DNA from: an uncultured Lachnospiraceae bacterium
Lineage (GTDB): Bacteria; Bacillota; Clostridia; Lachnospirales; Lachnospiraceae
Reading direction: 5' to 3'
Assembly (NCBI GenBank): GCA_900554415.1
Contig: USGU01000005.1
Span: forward strand, 1 to 64,000
Length of the DNA stretch: 64,000 nt
The stretch's first letter is position 1; every line of letters starts with the position of its first letter. Below, one piece after another: positions 13,472 to 22,757 of the stretch. Made by a program: the position numbers and the translations under genes. The notes below the pieces were generated by a model, which searched no databases, was not told where the DNA came from, and was given only the letters and a program-made list of their open reading frames with translations.

Positions 13472-15841
13472 TTATTCTACTCCTTTCAGTGCTTCTACCA
13501 TATCCAGTCGCTTAATCCGTTTTGAGAACAGAAAGCTGACAAGCACGGACACGATTAGTACAAAAGCGCCTGCTTCTATGTACGCCGCTCCATGAATGGA
13601 CAGATTATAGTCAAAGTTTTCTCCATTGCTGTTCATCATGGAATTAAAAGTCATTTTACCAAACGGTGCCCCGAGAATGATTCCGATAGCAGAGAGCCAC
13701 AAATTCTGTATAGACATCATCCGCCGAATCTTGCTGCTCTGGAATCCAAGCACTTTTAAGGTTGCCAGTTCTTTGACCCTCTCATTAAAGGAAAGAGAGC
13801 CGGAATTATACAGAACCACTATGATTAGAATCGCAGAAAATACAATCATCAGATACACCAGTACATTCACAATTTCCATACTTGTTTCAAAGGCTTTCTT
13901 CATATCCGCTTTGGTATTCACTGCAACCACATCTTCTCTTTCCTTCAGTGCATCATCTTTTGTATTTGTCATCATCAAAGTTGGAGCAAAGGTTTCTCCG
14001 CTTTCTTCAAAATCTTTCCGTAACATGGTGATTCCCTGACTTTCGGAGCTACGGTAAATCACGCCTACTTTTGCCTCATGCCATTCGTTCTTCGTATACA
14101 AATGCCAGTATATGATATCTCCCACCGATACATGCAGCTCTTCCGCAAATTTCCTGGAAAGTGCAACCGTTCCCGGAGGGGTACTTGTCACTTCATTGTC
14201 GAGGTCTAAGATATTATAAAGTCCTTTTCCCTCCAAAACTGTAATTGTCCCCTTTTTCTTCTCATCAGACTTGGCATTCTCCACCTTGGACACTTCCAGT
14301 GCGTCTGCCATCACCAGTTCTCCATCCATGGATTTCGAAAGTCTGTCCAAATCTGAAAGTTTGGCATCTTCCGACAATTTTACCTGATACTCCGCTGGTG
14401 TGGTTCTGTCAAATGCAATGCTTTCCATATCCCCGAGCAGTCCATTACAGGCAGTTCCATAAACCATAAGCAGCATTCCAAATGCAGTTCCTACAATACA
14501 CATGAATGTTCTCATCTTTCCTCGTGAAATATCACGCAGATTATACTGAACGGTAAATGACAATTTCTCCCAGAAAGGAAGTCTTTCAAAAATACATTTC
14601 TTTCCACTCTTTGGCATAGCTGGTCGTAATGCCTCTGCCGGCTGTATTTTCAAAATTCTTCTACAGCTCATATAAGCCGCAAGTGCACAGATACCCACAA
14701 TCACGGCTATGAGTACGAGATAGATTGGATGAAAACCACTGGTTCTGTTTGGAACAATGTAATATCCACCAAAGATTTCCAGCATATAAGGTGCTCCCAC
14801 AAATACACCGATTAACATCCCCGCAATTGCACCAAGTGCTGATGGCAGAATACTGAAGCTTACATAATGAATTAAAATTTTGCCCCGCTTCATTCCCATG
14901 GCATTCATAGTTCCAATCTGGGTTCTCTGTTTTTCTACCATACGGCTCATAGATGTTGCAATGACAAGTACCGCTGCTCCCACGAAAATCAATGCAAATA
15001 TATAAGAAAAGCTCTGATGCTGTTCCAGTTCACTGTCAAATCTGGCAAGTCCCTGTACGGAAGATTCATCAATAATGGCAGAATAATCATTATCCAATGC
15101 CTCCGCAATTTCATCCTCATGCTTTAGTGCACCGCCATCCTTTGTTACAATCACCATTTCCGTAGCCGGAATCATCTGCGAACCGGTCTGCATATCCCCT
15201 ATATTTCCAAGAGAAAACTTCCCGGTTGTCAGCATATGCCAGATATAATCGTCTGTCGGGAACGCCTCATATGGCATATATACAAACGCAATATTTTCTA
15301 TGTAAACATCTGCGTCTCCATCCGCCTGACGATACTCATATTCCGGTGTTTCGATCAGCCCCTTTACCGTCCTTGTGAACGTAATACCACTATAAGCTAT
15401 CTTAAATTCGTCCCCTACTTTAATATCTCGTTTTTCTGCAAATGCATTAGTAAGCCATACACCGTCTGCAGCTTCTGCATCGAAAGCTTCTCCATCAATC
15501 ATGTAACCTTTATTGACACGCTCCTCATCCATCATGTAAATGTCTACCTGCGCATCGTCACAGTCCGGTGCTGTTCCTCTTATCTGGGTTCGGAGCTGCG
15601 CATCTTTTACAAACTCCAACTTCCGCACTGTTTCCAGTTGCTCCTTGGAAAATCCTTCTCCGTACACCCATAAATCAGACAGATTACATTCCTCATGAAA
15701 GGTTTCACGTGCAATCTCTTCACTGAGTACATGCCCTTCAAAGGTCACATAAATCATCATGGCAAGCAGTGCCAGCAGGAAAATGGAAAAGAACTGACCA
15801 AAATGCATTTTCAGTTCTCTAAGCATTTTTCGGAAAAGCAT
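13472..15841 (-). CDS. FtsX-like/MacB-type ABC transporter permease
   Basis: 789 residues with two FtsX domains. The order is: N-terminal membrane helix (about residues 10-30), a large extracytoplasmic domain to about 265, three helices, a fourth region MRTFMCIVGTAFGMLLMVYG near 440, a second extracytoplasmic domain, and three final helices. This is the long permease type that works with a LolD/MacB-like ATPase to move lipids or peptides or to resist antimicrobial peptides. The ATG at 15841 shares its A with the stop of the ATPase gene (TAATG), and GGAGGT has nine bases spacing; earlier in-frame ATGs were rejected. Confidence 0.88.
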   Translation of the reverse strand: MLFRKMLRELKMHFGQFFSIFLLALLAMMIYVTFEGHVLSEEIARETFHEECNLSDLWVYGEGFSKEQLETVRKLEFVKDAQLRTQIRGTAPDCDDAQVDIYMMDEERVNKGYMIDGEAFDAEAADGVWLTNAFAEKRDIKVGDEFKIAYSGITFTRTVKGLIETPEYEYRQADGDADVYIENIAFVYMPYEAFPTDDYIWHMLTTGKFSLGNIGDMQTGSQMIPATEMVIVTKDGGALKHEDEIAEALDNDYSAIIDESSVQGLARFDSELEQHQSFSYIFALIFVGAAVLVIATSMSRMVEKQRTQIGTMNAMGMKRGKILIHYVSFSILPSALGAIAGMLIGVFVGAPYMLEIFGGYYIVPNRTSGFHPIYLVLIAVIVGICALAAYMSCRRILKIQPAEALRPAMPKSGKKCIFERLPFWEKLSFTVQYNLRDISRGKMRTFMCIVGTAFGMLLMVYGTACNGLLGDMESIAFDRTTPAEYQVKLSEDAKLSDLDRLSKSMDGELVMADALEVSKVENAKSDEKKKGTITVLEGKGLYNILDLDNEVTSTPPGTVALSRKFAEELHVSVGDIIYWHLYTKNEWHEAKVGVIYRSSESQGITMLRKDFEESGETFAPTLMMTNTKDDALKEREDVVAVNTKADMKKAFETSMEIVNVLVYLMIVFSAILIIVVLYNSGSLSFNERVKELATLKVLGFQSSKIRRMMSIQNLWLSAIGIILGAPFGKMTFNSMMNSNGENFDYNLSIHGAAYIEAGAFVLIVSVLVSFLFSKRIKRLDMVEALKGVE

Positions 15842-16539
15842 TACCATTCCACCTCCCTGACTGAGCATGGATGTGCATTTTCGTATATTTCACGAATCTT
15901 GCCATTTTTCATGCGGATAACTTTATCGGCACACTTTGCAATCTCTGCATTATGTGTAACCAGTATGACCGTTTTCTTCTCCGATTTACACAAATCTACT
16001 AACAGCTCCAACACAATTGCGCCTGTCTCTGAATCCAGTGCTCCTGTCGGTTCATCTCCAAGCAGAATTTTGGGATTCTTTGCCAGTGCTCTCGCAATGG
16101 AAACCCTCTGCTGTTCCCCGCCTGACATCTGCGATGGAAATTTATTTCTGCAGGAAGAAAGCCCTACCATTTCCAAAAGCTCATCCGGATTTCGCATATC
16201 TTTTACAATACTTTTCACTAATGCAATGTTTTCATATGCCGTCAGACATGGAATCAGGTTATAGAACTGGAAAATGAATCCAATCGTATCTGCCCTGTAT
16301 TTTCCAAGCTGTTTATCATTCATCCCCGAAATATCCGTATCGTCTACAATCACCCTGCCCAATGTTGGACTGTCCATTCCTCCAAGCAGATTCAGCACGG
16401 TAGACTTGCCCGCCCCGGACTGACCCAGTATGACTACAAACTCGCCTTCCTCAATGCCAAAACTTACATGGTCTACTGCTTTTTGAAGCGCCTCTCCACT
16501 TCCATATTCCTTCACTACATCCTGAAATTCTACAATCAT
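15841..16539 (-). CDS. ABC transporter ATPase, MacB/LolD family
   Basis: 232 residues. Walker A is GQSGAGKST (residues about 39-47), Q-loop at IFQFYNLIP, signature MSGGEQQRVSIARAL, Walker B ILLGDEPTGALD, and H-loop VTHNAEIAKCADKV. A short tail contains HPCSVREVEW. It powers the FtsX-like permease encoded immediately downstream with a one-base overlap. The ATG follows GGAGGT. A promoter-like TTGACA is found about 100 bases upstream. Confidence 0.92.
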   Translation of the reverse strand: MIVEFQDVVKEYGSGEALQKAVDHVSFGIEEGEFVVILGQSGAGKSTVLNLLGGMDSPTLGRVIVDDTDISGMNDKQLGKYRADTIGFIFQFYNLIPCLTAYENIALVKSIVKDMRNPDELLEMVGLSSCRNKFPSQMSGGEQQRVSIARALAKNPKILLGDEPTGALDSETGAIVLELLVDLCKSEKKTVILVTHNAEIAKCADKVIRMKNGKIREIYENAHPCSVREVEW

Positions 16540-16610
16540 AACTACCTCCGTCTTCTCATATATATAAATATACAGGAATAATTTTTATTAGATTAAGCTA
16601 ACTCATTGAC

Positions 16611-16642
16611 ATTATACTATTCTATTCTGTCATTTTTGTCAA
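16611..16642 (-). promoter_or_regulatory. Possible promoter of the ABC exporter-ZIP operon
   Basis: Minus strand TTGACA (16642-16637). TATAAT lies 20 bases further (16616-16611), longer than ideal, while TAGTAT at 16619-16614 has 17-base spacing. A near-palindrome TTAGATTAAGCTAA lies just downstream at about 16589-16602 and could be an operator. Confidence 0.4.
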
Positions 16643-16780
16643 GTTTCTTCCTATTATATATATTTTTTTCAAAAATAAGAAAATTGCATTTTTTATTGCA
16701 ATTTTTTATTAAATTTTACTGCTTTAAAGCGCTTTTGTGCATTTTTGTCTTATATTTGCCACTTTTTTAGCACAATTTGC

Positions 16781-16809
16781 TTGCAAAAAATGCATGAAAG
16801 TAGTACAAT
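16781..16809 (+). promoter_or_regulatory. Promoter of the AGCS symporter gene
   Basis: TTGCAA (16781-16786), 17 bases, TACAAT (16804-16809). The transcript would start near 16816 and carry a leader of about 140 bases. Confidence 0.6.
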
Positions 16810-16830
16810 AAGCATATACAAAAAATAAAG

Positions 16831-16918
16831 GCAGGAGAATATATCTGAAAATTTTCCTAAAGCAGATAGTATGCCGGTAAATTCCTAATTCGCGATAACG
16901 GGGTTTCCTGCATACATC
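16831..16918 (+). promoter_or_regulatory. Long folded leader before the AGCS gene, possible riboswitch of unrecognised class
   Basis: Three pairings can be read: GCAGGA (16831-16836) with TCCTGC (16906-16911), AGGAGAAT (16833-16840) with ATTTTCCT (16851-16858, one G-U), and GAT-A-GTATGC (16865-16874) with GCATAC-ATC (16910-16918) with one bulged A. The first and third compete for the same bases, so the leader may switch. It does not match the glycine, lysine, SAM, TPP, purine or c-di-AMP classes as I know them. No intrinsic terminator is visible before the gene, so control would be on translation if it exists. Confidence 0.4.
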
Positions 16919-16956
16919 TTCTGTCAAGACTAGGTGCATAAAAAGGGGGAAATGTT

Positions 16957-18339
16957 ATGTTATCTGTAGTACAAACTATTAATGCGTATCTATCTGATTA
17001 TATTTTGGTATTTTTACTTTTGGGTGTTGGTCTTTGGTATTCTATCAAAACCAAATTTATTCAGGTTCGATTTCTTGGAGCCGGATTAAAACAGATGTTT
17101 GGTGGTCTTTCTTTAAAAGGTGGTTCCCACGAAGGTGGTATGAGTTCTTTCCAGGCAGTTGCAACTGCTATTGCAGCTCAGGTTGGTACCGGTAATATCG
17201 TCGGTTCAGCCGGTGCTATCCTTACTGGTGGTCCTGGTGCTATCTTCTGGATGTGGGTTATCGCATTCTTCGGAATGGCTACCATCTATGCTGAGGCAAC
17301 TCTGGCTCAGGAAACTCGTATCAAAGGAAAAGACGGTACTATCCAGGGTGGTCCTGTTTACTACATAACCACAGCATTTAAGGGCGGATTTGGTAAATTC
17401 CTTGCAGGCTTCTTTGCAATCGCAATTATCTTTGCTCTTGGATTCTTCGGATGTATGGTACAGTCTAACTCAATCGGTTCAACAATCAATACTGCATTTG
17501 GTATTCCTTCATGGATTGTTGGTGTTGTTCTTGTAGTAATTTGTGGATTTATTTTCTTAGGCGGTGTTGATCGTCTTGCATCTGTAACAGAAAAAATCGT
17601 TCCTATTATGGCTGGTTTCTTCTTATTAGGTGCTTTAATCGTACTTATTATCCGTATCAAATATGTACCTGCAACATTTGGAATGATTTTCAAATATGCA
17701 TTTGAACCTCAGGCAATCATCGGTGGTGGATTTGGTGTTGCACTTAAAATTGCTATCAGTCAGGGTGCTAAACGTGGTCTTTTCTCTAACGAAGCTGGTA
17801 TGGGTTCTACACCTCATGCTCATGCTCTTGCACAGGTTGAAAACCCACACATTCAGGGTACTGTAGCTATGGCTGGTGTATTTATTGATACATTCGTAGT
17901 TCTTACACTTAATGCTTTAGTAATCATCTCTACTCTTTATACAGCAGATGGTCCTTTGGCAAATGGTTATGCAGGTGATGTTGTAAATACTCTTAATAAA
18001 GCAAACCTTGCTCAGACTGCATTCGGTGTTGCTTTTGGTAAAGGAATCGGAGCTGGTTTCGTAGCCGTTGCACTTTTCTTCTTTGCATTCTCTACTATCC
18101 TTGGATGGAACTTATTTGCAAAGATTAACGTAACCTGGTTATTCGGCGAAAAAGCACAGAAACCTTTCATCGTTGTTGCTTTAGTATTTATCTTCCTCGG
18201 AACACTTGCTTCTAACGATTTAGTTTGGGAACTTTCAGATATGTTCAATAACTTAATGGTTATCCCTAACGCGATTGCATTGTTCGCATTAACAGGAATG
18301 GTAACAACAAGCGTAAGTAAATACGCAAAAAAGAAATAA
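16957..18339 (+). CDS. Alanine/glycine:cation symporter (AGCS family)
   Basis: 460 residues with about eleven membrane segments. The family signature ATAIAAQVGTGNIVGSAGAI (residues about 69-88) followed by GGPGAIFWMW is clear. A second motif SQGAKRGLFSNEAGMGSTPHAHA is also typical. It takes up alanine or glycine with Na+. The gene uses many GGT, GCT and CTT codons, a sign of high expression. The ATG follows AAAGGGGG. It has its own promoter, a long leader and a strong terminator, so it is monocistronic. Confidence 0.95.
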   Translation: MLSVVQTINAYLSDYILVFLLLGVGLWYSIKTKFIQVRFLGAGLKQMFGGLSLKGGSHEGGMSSFQAVATAIAAQVGTGNIVGSAGAILTGGPGAIFWMWVIAFFGMATIYAEATLAQETRIKGKDGTIQGGPVYYITTAFKGGFGKFLAGFFAIAIIFALGFFGCMVQSNSIGSTINTAFGIPSWIVGVVLVVICGFIFLGGVDRLASVTEKIVPIMAGFFLLGALIVLIIRIKYVPATFGMIFKYAFEPQAIIGGGFGVALKIAISQGAKRGLFSNEAGMGSTPHAHALAQVENPHIQGTVAMAGVFIDTFVVLTLNALVIISTLYTADGPLANGYAGDVVNTLNKANLAQTAFGVAFGKGIGAGFVAVALFFFAFSTILGWNLFAKINVTWLFGEKAQKPFIVVALVFIFLGTLASNDLVWELSDMFNNLMVIPNAIALFALTGMVTTSVSKYAKKK

Positions 18340-18370
18340 ATAAAAGTCGTATAATATAACGTATAAATCA

Positions 18371-18408
18371 AATTCCCACACTGAATGTTCAGTGTGGGAA
18401 TTTTTTTA
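18371..18408 (+). terminator. Terminator of the AGCS gene
   Basis: AATTCCCACACTGA (18371-18384) pairs perfectly with TCAGTGTGGGAATT (18389-18402) and is followed by further T. It is the strongest hairpin in the window. Confidence 0.95.
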
Positions 18409-18424
18409 ATGTGACACTTCCCAC

Positions 18425-18453
18425 GAAAAAAACTCAGATATATGAATCTGAGT
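18425..18453 (-). terminator. Terminator of the thiN-end housekeeping operon
   Basis: Minus-strand ACTCAGAT/ATCTGAGT stem (18446-18453 with 18432-18439), then seven T. It lies about 43 bases after the thiN stop and faces the AGCS terminator. Confidence 0.85.
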
Positions 18454-18495
18454 CTCTTTGCAAATAATCTTTATTCTGTTTATTGATTGTATCTG

Positions 18496-19149
18496 TTACT
18501 TATCTCTTGTCTCCATTACTACAATCGTTCCACCGATAAAATTAATCTCTACAATCTCATCTTCAAACCGGTTGCTGACTGTAAGACTGTCCGTCGGTTT
18601 CAATACATGATGTTCCAGCGGCCACTTCGTTCCTTTCATATTGAAATCGAAGATATCCCCGCTTAAACTAAACACAGACAAATATTTTCCATAAGCCTCT
18701 GATTTCTTAAGCTGACATGGCTTATCGGTCACAAAGATACGATTCTGCGGGTCTAAAATATAAGCTCTTACATTGAATTTACACGCAATCGACAAGCTTT
18801 GAATATTCGCCCACAGATGGTCAATTCTTCCCCCTGTAGCACCAAGAATATAGATTTCCGTACTTCCGATGGTAATTGCTATGCGGATTGCCATTTCCGT
18901 ATCTGATTCGTCCTTGATAGGATTATATTCCCTAACCGCCACATTGGTCTCTGTCTTATAATATTTGATAATCTCCGGTGCAATGCTGTCGAAGTCGCCT
19001 ACAATGTAATTCGGTTTAATCTGATGATGATACAGATATTCTACTCCCTTGTCCACACCGACAATACTTGCTCCCTCATTTTCAGAAAGGACTTTCTCCA
19101 CAAATCCTTCCTCCAGTTCCCCTCCGCTGATAATAATTGCTTTACTCAT
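18496..19149 (-). CDS. thiN: Thiamine diphosphokinase
   Basis: 217 residues. The conserved kinase motifs are VGDFDSI (residues about 51-57), KDESDTEMAI (about 79-88) and ILGATGGRIDH (about 99-109). It converts thiamine to thiamine diphosphate with ATP. It overlaps the end of rpe by eight bases and is the last gene of the PriA-to-ThiN cluster, in the order normal for Clostridia and Bacillus. A C-terminal beta-rich binding domain is present, so the gene is complete. Confidence 0.95.
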   Translation of the reverse strand: MSKAIIISGGELEEGFVEKVLSENEGASIVGVDKGVEYLYHHQIKPNYIVGDFDSIAPEIIKYYKTETNVAVREYNPIKDESDTEMAIRIAITIGSTEIYILGATGGRIDHLWANIQSLSIACKFNVRAYILDPQNRIFVTDKPCQLKKSEAYGKYLSVFSLSGDIFDFNMKGTKWPLEHHVLKPTDSLTVSNRFEDEIVEINFIGGTIVVMETRDK

Positions 19150-19804
19150 ATTCTTTAAATATCTCCAAAAATTCCTTAATATTTTCCGACGGGTTACCTT
19201 TGAACACTGCAGAACCTGCTACAATGATGTTAGCGCCCGCATTCAGGGCTTCTCTTACGTTTGCCGTATAAATACCGCCATCTACCTGAATATCCGTTTT
19301 AAGGCCCAGATTATCCAGTTTCATACGTATTTCTTTTACCTTGTCCAGTGCTTCCGGAATCAGCTTCTGCCCTCCGAATCCTGGATGTACCGTCATAATC
19401 AGAACCATGTCCACATCCGGTAAGTATGCATCCAACACTTCTGCCGGAGTTTCCGGGCAGATGGAAATTCCCACCTTCACTCCTGCTTCTTTGATTTTTT
19501 GAATCGTTGCGCGTACATCTTCACAGGCTTCATAGTGAATCGTAATCAAATCAGCCCCTGACGCCACAAATTCATCAATATAACGAATCGGCTCTGTAAT
19601 CATAAGATGGACATCCATAAACTGGTTCGTTGCTTTTTTGATAGATTTGAGTACAGGCATTCCAAAAGAAATGCTTGGTACAAAAATTCCATCCATGACA
19701 TCATAGTGTAAATATGACGCACCAGCCTCCTCAGTCTGATGAATCTGCTCTCCTAATACCGTAAAATCTGCCGACAAAATAGATGGTGATAAAATACACT
19801 TCAT
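19142..19804 (-). CDS. rpe: Ribulose-phosphate 3-epimerase
   Basis: 220 residues, a TIM barrel. Motifs are SILSADF (about residues 8-14), HYDVMDGIFVPSISFG (about 33-48), MDVHLMI, MTVHPGFGGQ and DGGIYTANV near the C-terminus; the metal-binding His and the catalytic Asp pair are present. It interconverts ribulose 5-phosphate and xylulose 5-phosphate in the pentose phosphate pathway. It follows rsgA by three bases and overlaps thiN. Confidence 0.97.
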   Translation of the reverse strand: MKCILSPSILSADFTVLGEQIHQTEEAGASYLHYDVMDGIFVPSISFGMPVLKSIKKATNQFMDVHLMITEPIRYIDEFVASGADLITIHYEACEDVRATIQKIKEAGVKVGISICPETPAEVLDAYLPDVDMVLIMTVHPGFGGQKLIPEALDKVKEIRMKLDNLGLKTDIQVDGGIYTANVREALNAGANIIVAGSAVFKGNPSENIKEFLEIFKEYE

Positions 19805-19807
19805 TGT

Positions 19808-20695
19808 CTAATACCTCTTCCTCTCTTTTTGCTTTAACTCCCGATACATTTCCAGATAGTTTTCGTAACGTACTTTATGAATATTCCCGGCTTCTACCGC
19901 TTCTTTTACGGCACATCCCGGTTCATTTACATGATTGCAACCCTGAAACCTGCAGCAGCCAAAGTACTCCTCCATTTCAGGAAAGTAATGCTTTAATTCC
20001 TCTTTTTCAAAATCATTCGTGTATAAAGAAGAAAATCCCGGTGTATCCATGATATAAGACTCCTCATCGATTGGAATCAGTTCCGAATGTCTTGTGGTAT
20101 GCTTTCCTCTTTCAATCTTCTGGCTGATACTTCCCGTCTCCATATTGATATTTTTTTGAAGGCAGTTGATTAAAGAGGATTTGCCTACTCCCGAAGGCCC
20201 GGCTACCGTCGTTACCTTTCCTTTCAGCACTTCCCTGATTTTTTCAATATTCTCTTTCTTCCCTGCACTGGTAAAAATCACCGGATAACCGCTTGGTTCA
20301 TAGATTGCTTTCAAGGCTTCCTGTTCTTCTTCATCTGCAATATCTTTTTTGTTAAAACAAATGATAACCGGAATATCCTGACGTTCCATCATCACCAAAA
20401 AGCGGTCAAGTAAATTCAAATGTGGCTTTGGCTTGACAATTGCAAACACCACCAGTGCCTGGTCTATATTTGCCACTGCCGGACGAATCAGCTCACTTTT
20501 CCTTGGCAGGATTGCCGTTATATTTCCGGTCTTTTCTGCCTCATCCAGTACTTCAAATTCTACCATATCGCCTACCAGCGGCTTGATTTTCTCTTTGCGG
20601 AAGGCACCCTTTGCCTTACATTCATAAACAGAAGATTCTACTACGCTGTACACGTAGTAGAATCCTGCAATTCCTTTTATTATTCTTCCCTGCAT
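19808..20695 (-). CDS. rsgA: Ribosome small subunit biogenesis GTPase
   Basis: About 295 residues. An N-terminal OB fold (MQGRIIKGIAGFYYV) is followed by a circularly permuted GTPase: NKKD (G4) comes before GPSGVGKSSL (G1) and DTPGFSS (G3). The C-terminal zinc site is seen as CRFQGCNHVNEPGC. The enzyme matures the 30S subunit. The start at 20695 was chosen because AAAGGA precedes it and family members begin there; the longer frame to 20737 runs into prkC. The gap to prkC is 10 bases. Confidence 0.95.
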   Translation of the reverse strand: MQGRIIKGIAGFYYVYSVVESSVYECKAKGAFRKEKIKPLVGDMVEFEVLDEAEKTGNITAILPRKSELIRPAVANIDQALVVFAIVKPKPHLNLLDRFLVMMERQDIPVIICFNKKDIADEEEQEALKAIYEPSGYPVIFTSAGKKENIEKIREVLKGKVTTVAGPSGVGKSSLINCLQKNINMETGSISQKIERGKHTTRHSELIPIDEESYIMDTPGFSSLYTNDFEKEELKHYFPEMEEYFGCCRFQGCNHVNEPGCAVKEAVEAGNIHKVRYENYLEMYRELKQKERKRY

Positions 20696-20705
20696 AACTT
20701 GTCCT

Positions 20706-22757
20706 TTATTCTGTACCCGAATCGGAATTATCCGCACCGGAACCGTTACTTACATACAATGTAATGGTACTTCCAACTTCAACCTGAGAACCGCTGTCCG
20801 GACTCATATCCACTACAGTTCCTGACGGAGAAGGGCTGTCTGCGGTTTCTTCTTTATATGATAATCCACGATTTCTAAGTGCTGCAATCGCATCTGCAAG
20901 ACTGTAGCCTCTCAAATCCGGGACAGCAACTGTTTCTGCCGGTTTTTTTCCTTTGCTGACTACATAACTTACACTGGTTCCACTGTCTACCTTCTTGCCG
21001 GCCTTCACATCCTGATTGATAATCTTGCCTGCCTCAACAGTGTTACTGTATTCTTCCGTGCTTCCGCCATCGGAAAGTCCCGCAGCAGCTAATGCACTCT
21101 GTGCCTGACTTACCGTCATTCCTGCTAGATTCGGTACTTCTGCCTTCTCAGCACCCTTGCTGACTACAAGCACAATCTTGGTATCTACCGTGGTAGATGT
21201 ACCGGCTTCCGGTGTCGTTCTGATAACTTCACCATTATCGTATTCGTCACTGTATTCCGTCTGGACTTCATAATTAGTGAATCCTTTATCCTTCAGAATC
21301 TTCCATGCATCATCCTGGGTATTTCCTGATACATCCGGCACTTCCACTTCCTCTGCACCAGAACATACAACAACTTCAATCACAGTCTGTTTCTTTACCT
21401 TTTCTCCTGCCTTGATATTCTGCTCAAGTACAGTTCCTACCGGCTTATCTGACTGCTTCTGACTTACCACCTTCATAACAAGGTTCTTCTTCTCACACAT
21501 TTCATTGGCTACTGCCTCTGTTTCGCCTACTAACTGTGGAACCTCAATATTTGCACTGTCACTGTTTGATTCGATACCTGTGCTGCTTCCAAACCGGAAA
21601 ATTCCTGTCGCTTTTCCTGCAACAAGTACAATAATCAGAATCACTACAGCTGCCGCAACGATGGTAAGAATTTTCATCATCTTATTCATCTGAGGATTTA
21701 CATCATCCGATTTTCCTTTGCGTTTTCCTCCGCGGGCATTTCTTTCGTCGTCATCATCTTCCTCATCGTAGTCGTCATCATCATAATCATTCTCTTCGTC
21801 GTAGTCGTCATCTTCGTAATCTTCATCTTCGTCATATGCTCCACGACCACGCTTTAAATGCCCCATATCTTCTTCCGTAAACATCACGGTTTCATCTAAA
21901 TTGTGAGGTCTGTCTATTTTAACAAAAGAACCCGATGGGTCTACCAGTGCCCGTTTTAAATCCTGAATCAACAAAGTGGTCGATTCATAACGCCGTTCCG
22001 GACTCTTCTGTGTACATTTCAAAATAATCTTTTCCAAAGCCTTTGACATATCCGGTGCATACTGGGATGGCGGAGTGATGTTCTCCTGCAGATGCTTCAT
22101 AGCAACCGTAACCGTAGAATCTCCGTCAAACGGAACTCTTCCGGTTATCATCTCATACATTGTAATACCTACAGAATAAATGTCACTTTTGGCATCACAG
22201 TATCCGCCTCTTGCCTGCTCCGGTGACACATAATGCACGGAACCCATGGCATTGGAACTTACCGTATTGGAATCCACTGCTCTTGCAATACCAAAGTCGG
22301 TTACTTTCACTTTACCTTCTTTGGAAATAATAATATTCTGTGGTTTGATATCTCTGTGGATAATATTATGCTTATGTGCTGCCTCAATACCGGTACACAT
22401 CTGAATGGCAATACTGATTGCCTCTTTGGTAGAAAGTCTTCCCTTCTTCTGAATATACTCTTTCAAAGTAATTCCCTCTACCAGTTCCATTACCATGTAA
22501 TAAAGACCACGGTCTTCCCCTACATCATATACATTTACAATATTTGGATTCAGAAGTCCGGCTGCAGCCTGTGCTTCTGAGCGGAATTTTCTTACAAAAT
22601 CCTTATTCTCTCTATACTCTTTCTTAAGCACCTTGATTGCCACATAACGGTTCAGCATGGTGTCCTTACCCTTATAGACGTCAGCCATGCCGCCTGCACC
22701 AATCTTACTTAAGACCTCATATCTCTCCCCTAAAACAATACCGCCATCATTTACCAT
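20706..22757 (-). CDS. prkC: PASTA-domain Ser/Thr protein kinase
   Basis: 683 residues. The cytoplasmic kinase domain spans about 11-275: Gly loop IGAGGMADVYKG, Lys in VAIKVLKK, catalytic HRDIKPQN and DFGIA, then activation loop and APE-like region. A strongly acidic linker (about 310-345, nearly all Asp/Glu/Tyr) precedes one membrane helix ILTIVAAAVVILIIVLVAG. Outside are four PASTA repeats, beginning VPQLVG, VPDVSG, VPNLAG and VPDLRG. The kinase senses muropeptides or lipid II and regulates wall synthesis and growth. It overlaps stp by seven bases. Confidence 0.96.
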   Translation of the reverse strand: MVNDGGIVLGERYEVLSKIGAGGMADVYKGKDTMLNRYVAIKVLKKEYRENKDFVRKFRSEAQAAAGLLNPNIVNVYDVGEDRGLYYMVMELVEGITLKEYIQKKGRLSTKEAISIAIQMCTGIEAAHKHNIIHRDIKPQNIIISKEGKVKVTDFGIARAVDSNTVSSNAMGSVHYVSPEQARGGYCDAKSDIYSVGITMYEMITGRVPFDGDSTVTVAMKHLQENITPPSQYAPDMSKALEKIILKCTQKSPERRYESTTLLIQDLKRALVDPSGSFVKIDRPHNLDETVMFTEEDMGHLKRGRGAYDEDEDYEDDDYDEENDYDDDDYDEEDDDDERNARGGKRKGKSDDVNPQMNKMMKILTIVAAAVVILIIVLVAGKATGIFRFGSSTGIESNSDSANIEVPQLVGETEAVANEMCEKKNLVMKVVSQKQSDKPVGTVLEQNIKAGEKVKKQTVIEVVVCSGAEEVEVPDVSGNTQDDAWKILKDKGFTNYEVQTEYSDEYDNGEVIRTTPEAGTSTTVDTKIVLVVSKGAEKAEVPNLAGMTVSQAQSALAAAGLSDGGSTEEYSNTVEAGKIINQDVKAGKKVDSGTSVSYVVSKGKKPAETVAVPDLRGYSLADAIAALRNRGLSYKEETADSPSPSGTVVDMSPDSGSQVEVGSTITLYVSNGSGADNSDSGTE

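Noticed and set aside
16831..16918. Glycine riboswitch before the AGCS gene
   Set aside because: The conserved glycine aptamer core and the ACTCTCAGG block are not present; left as an unassigned leader.
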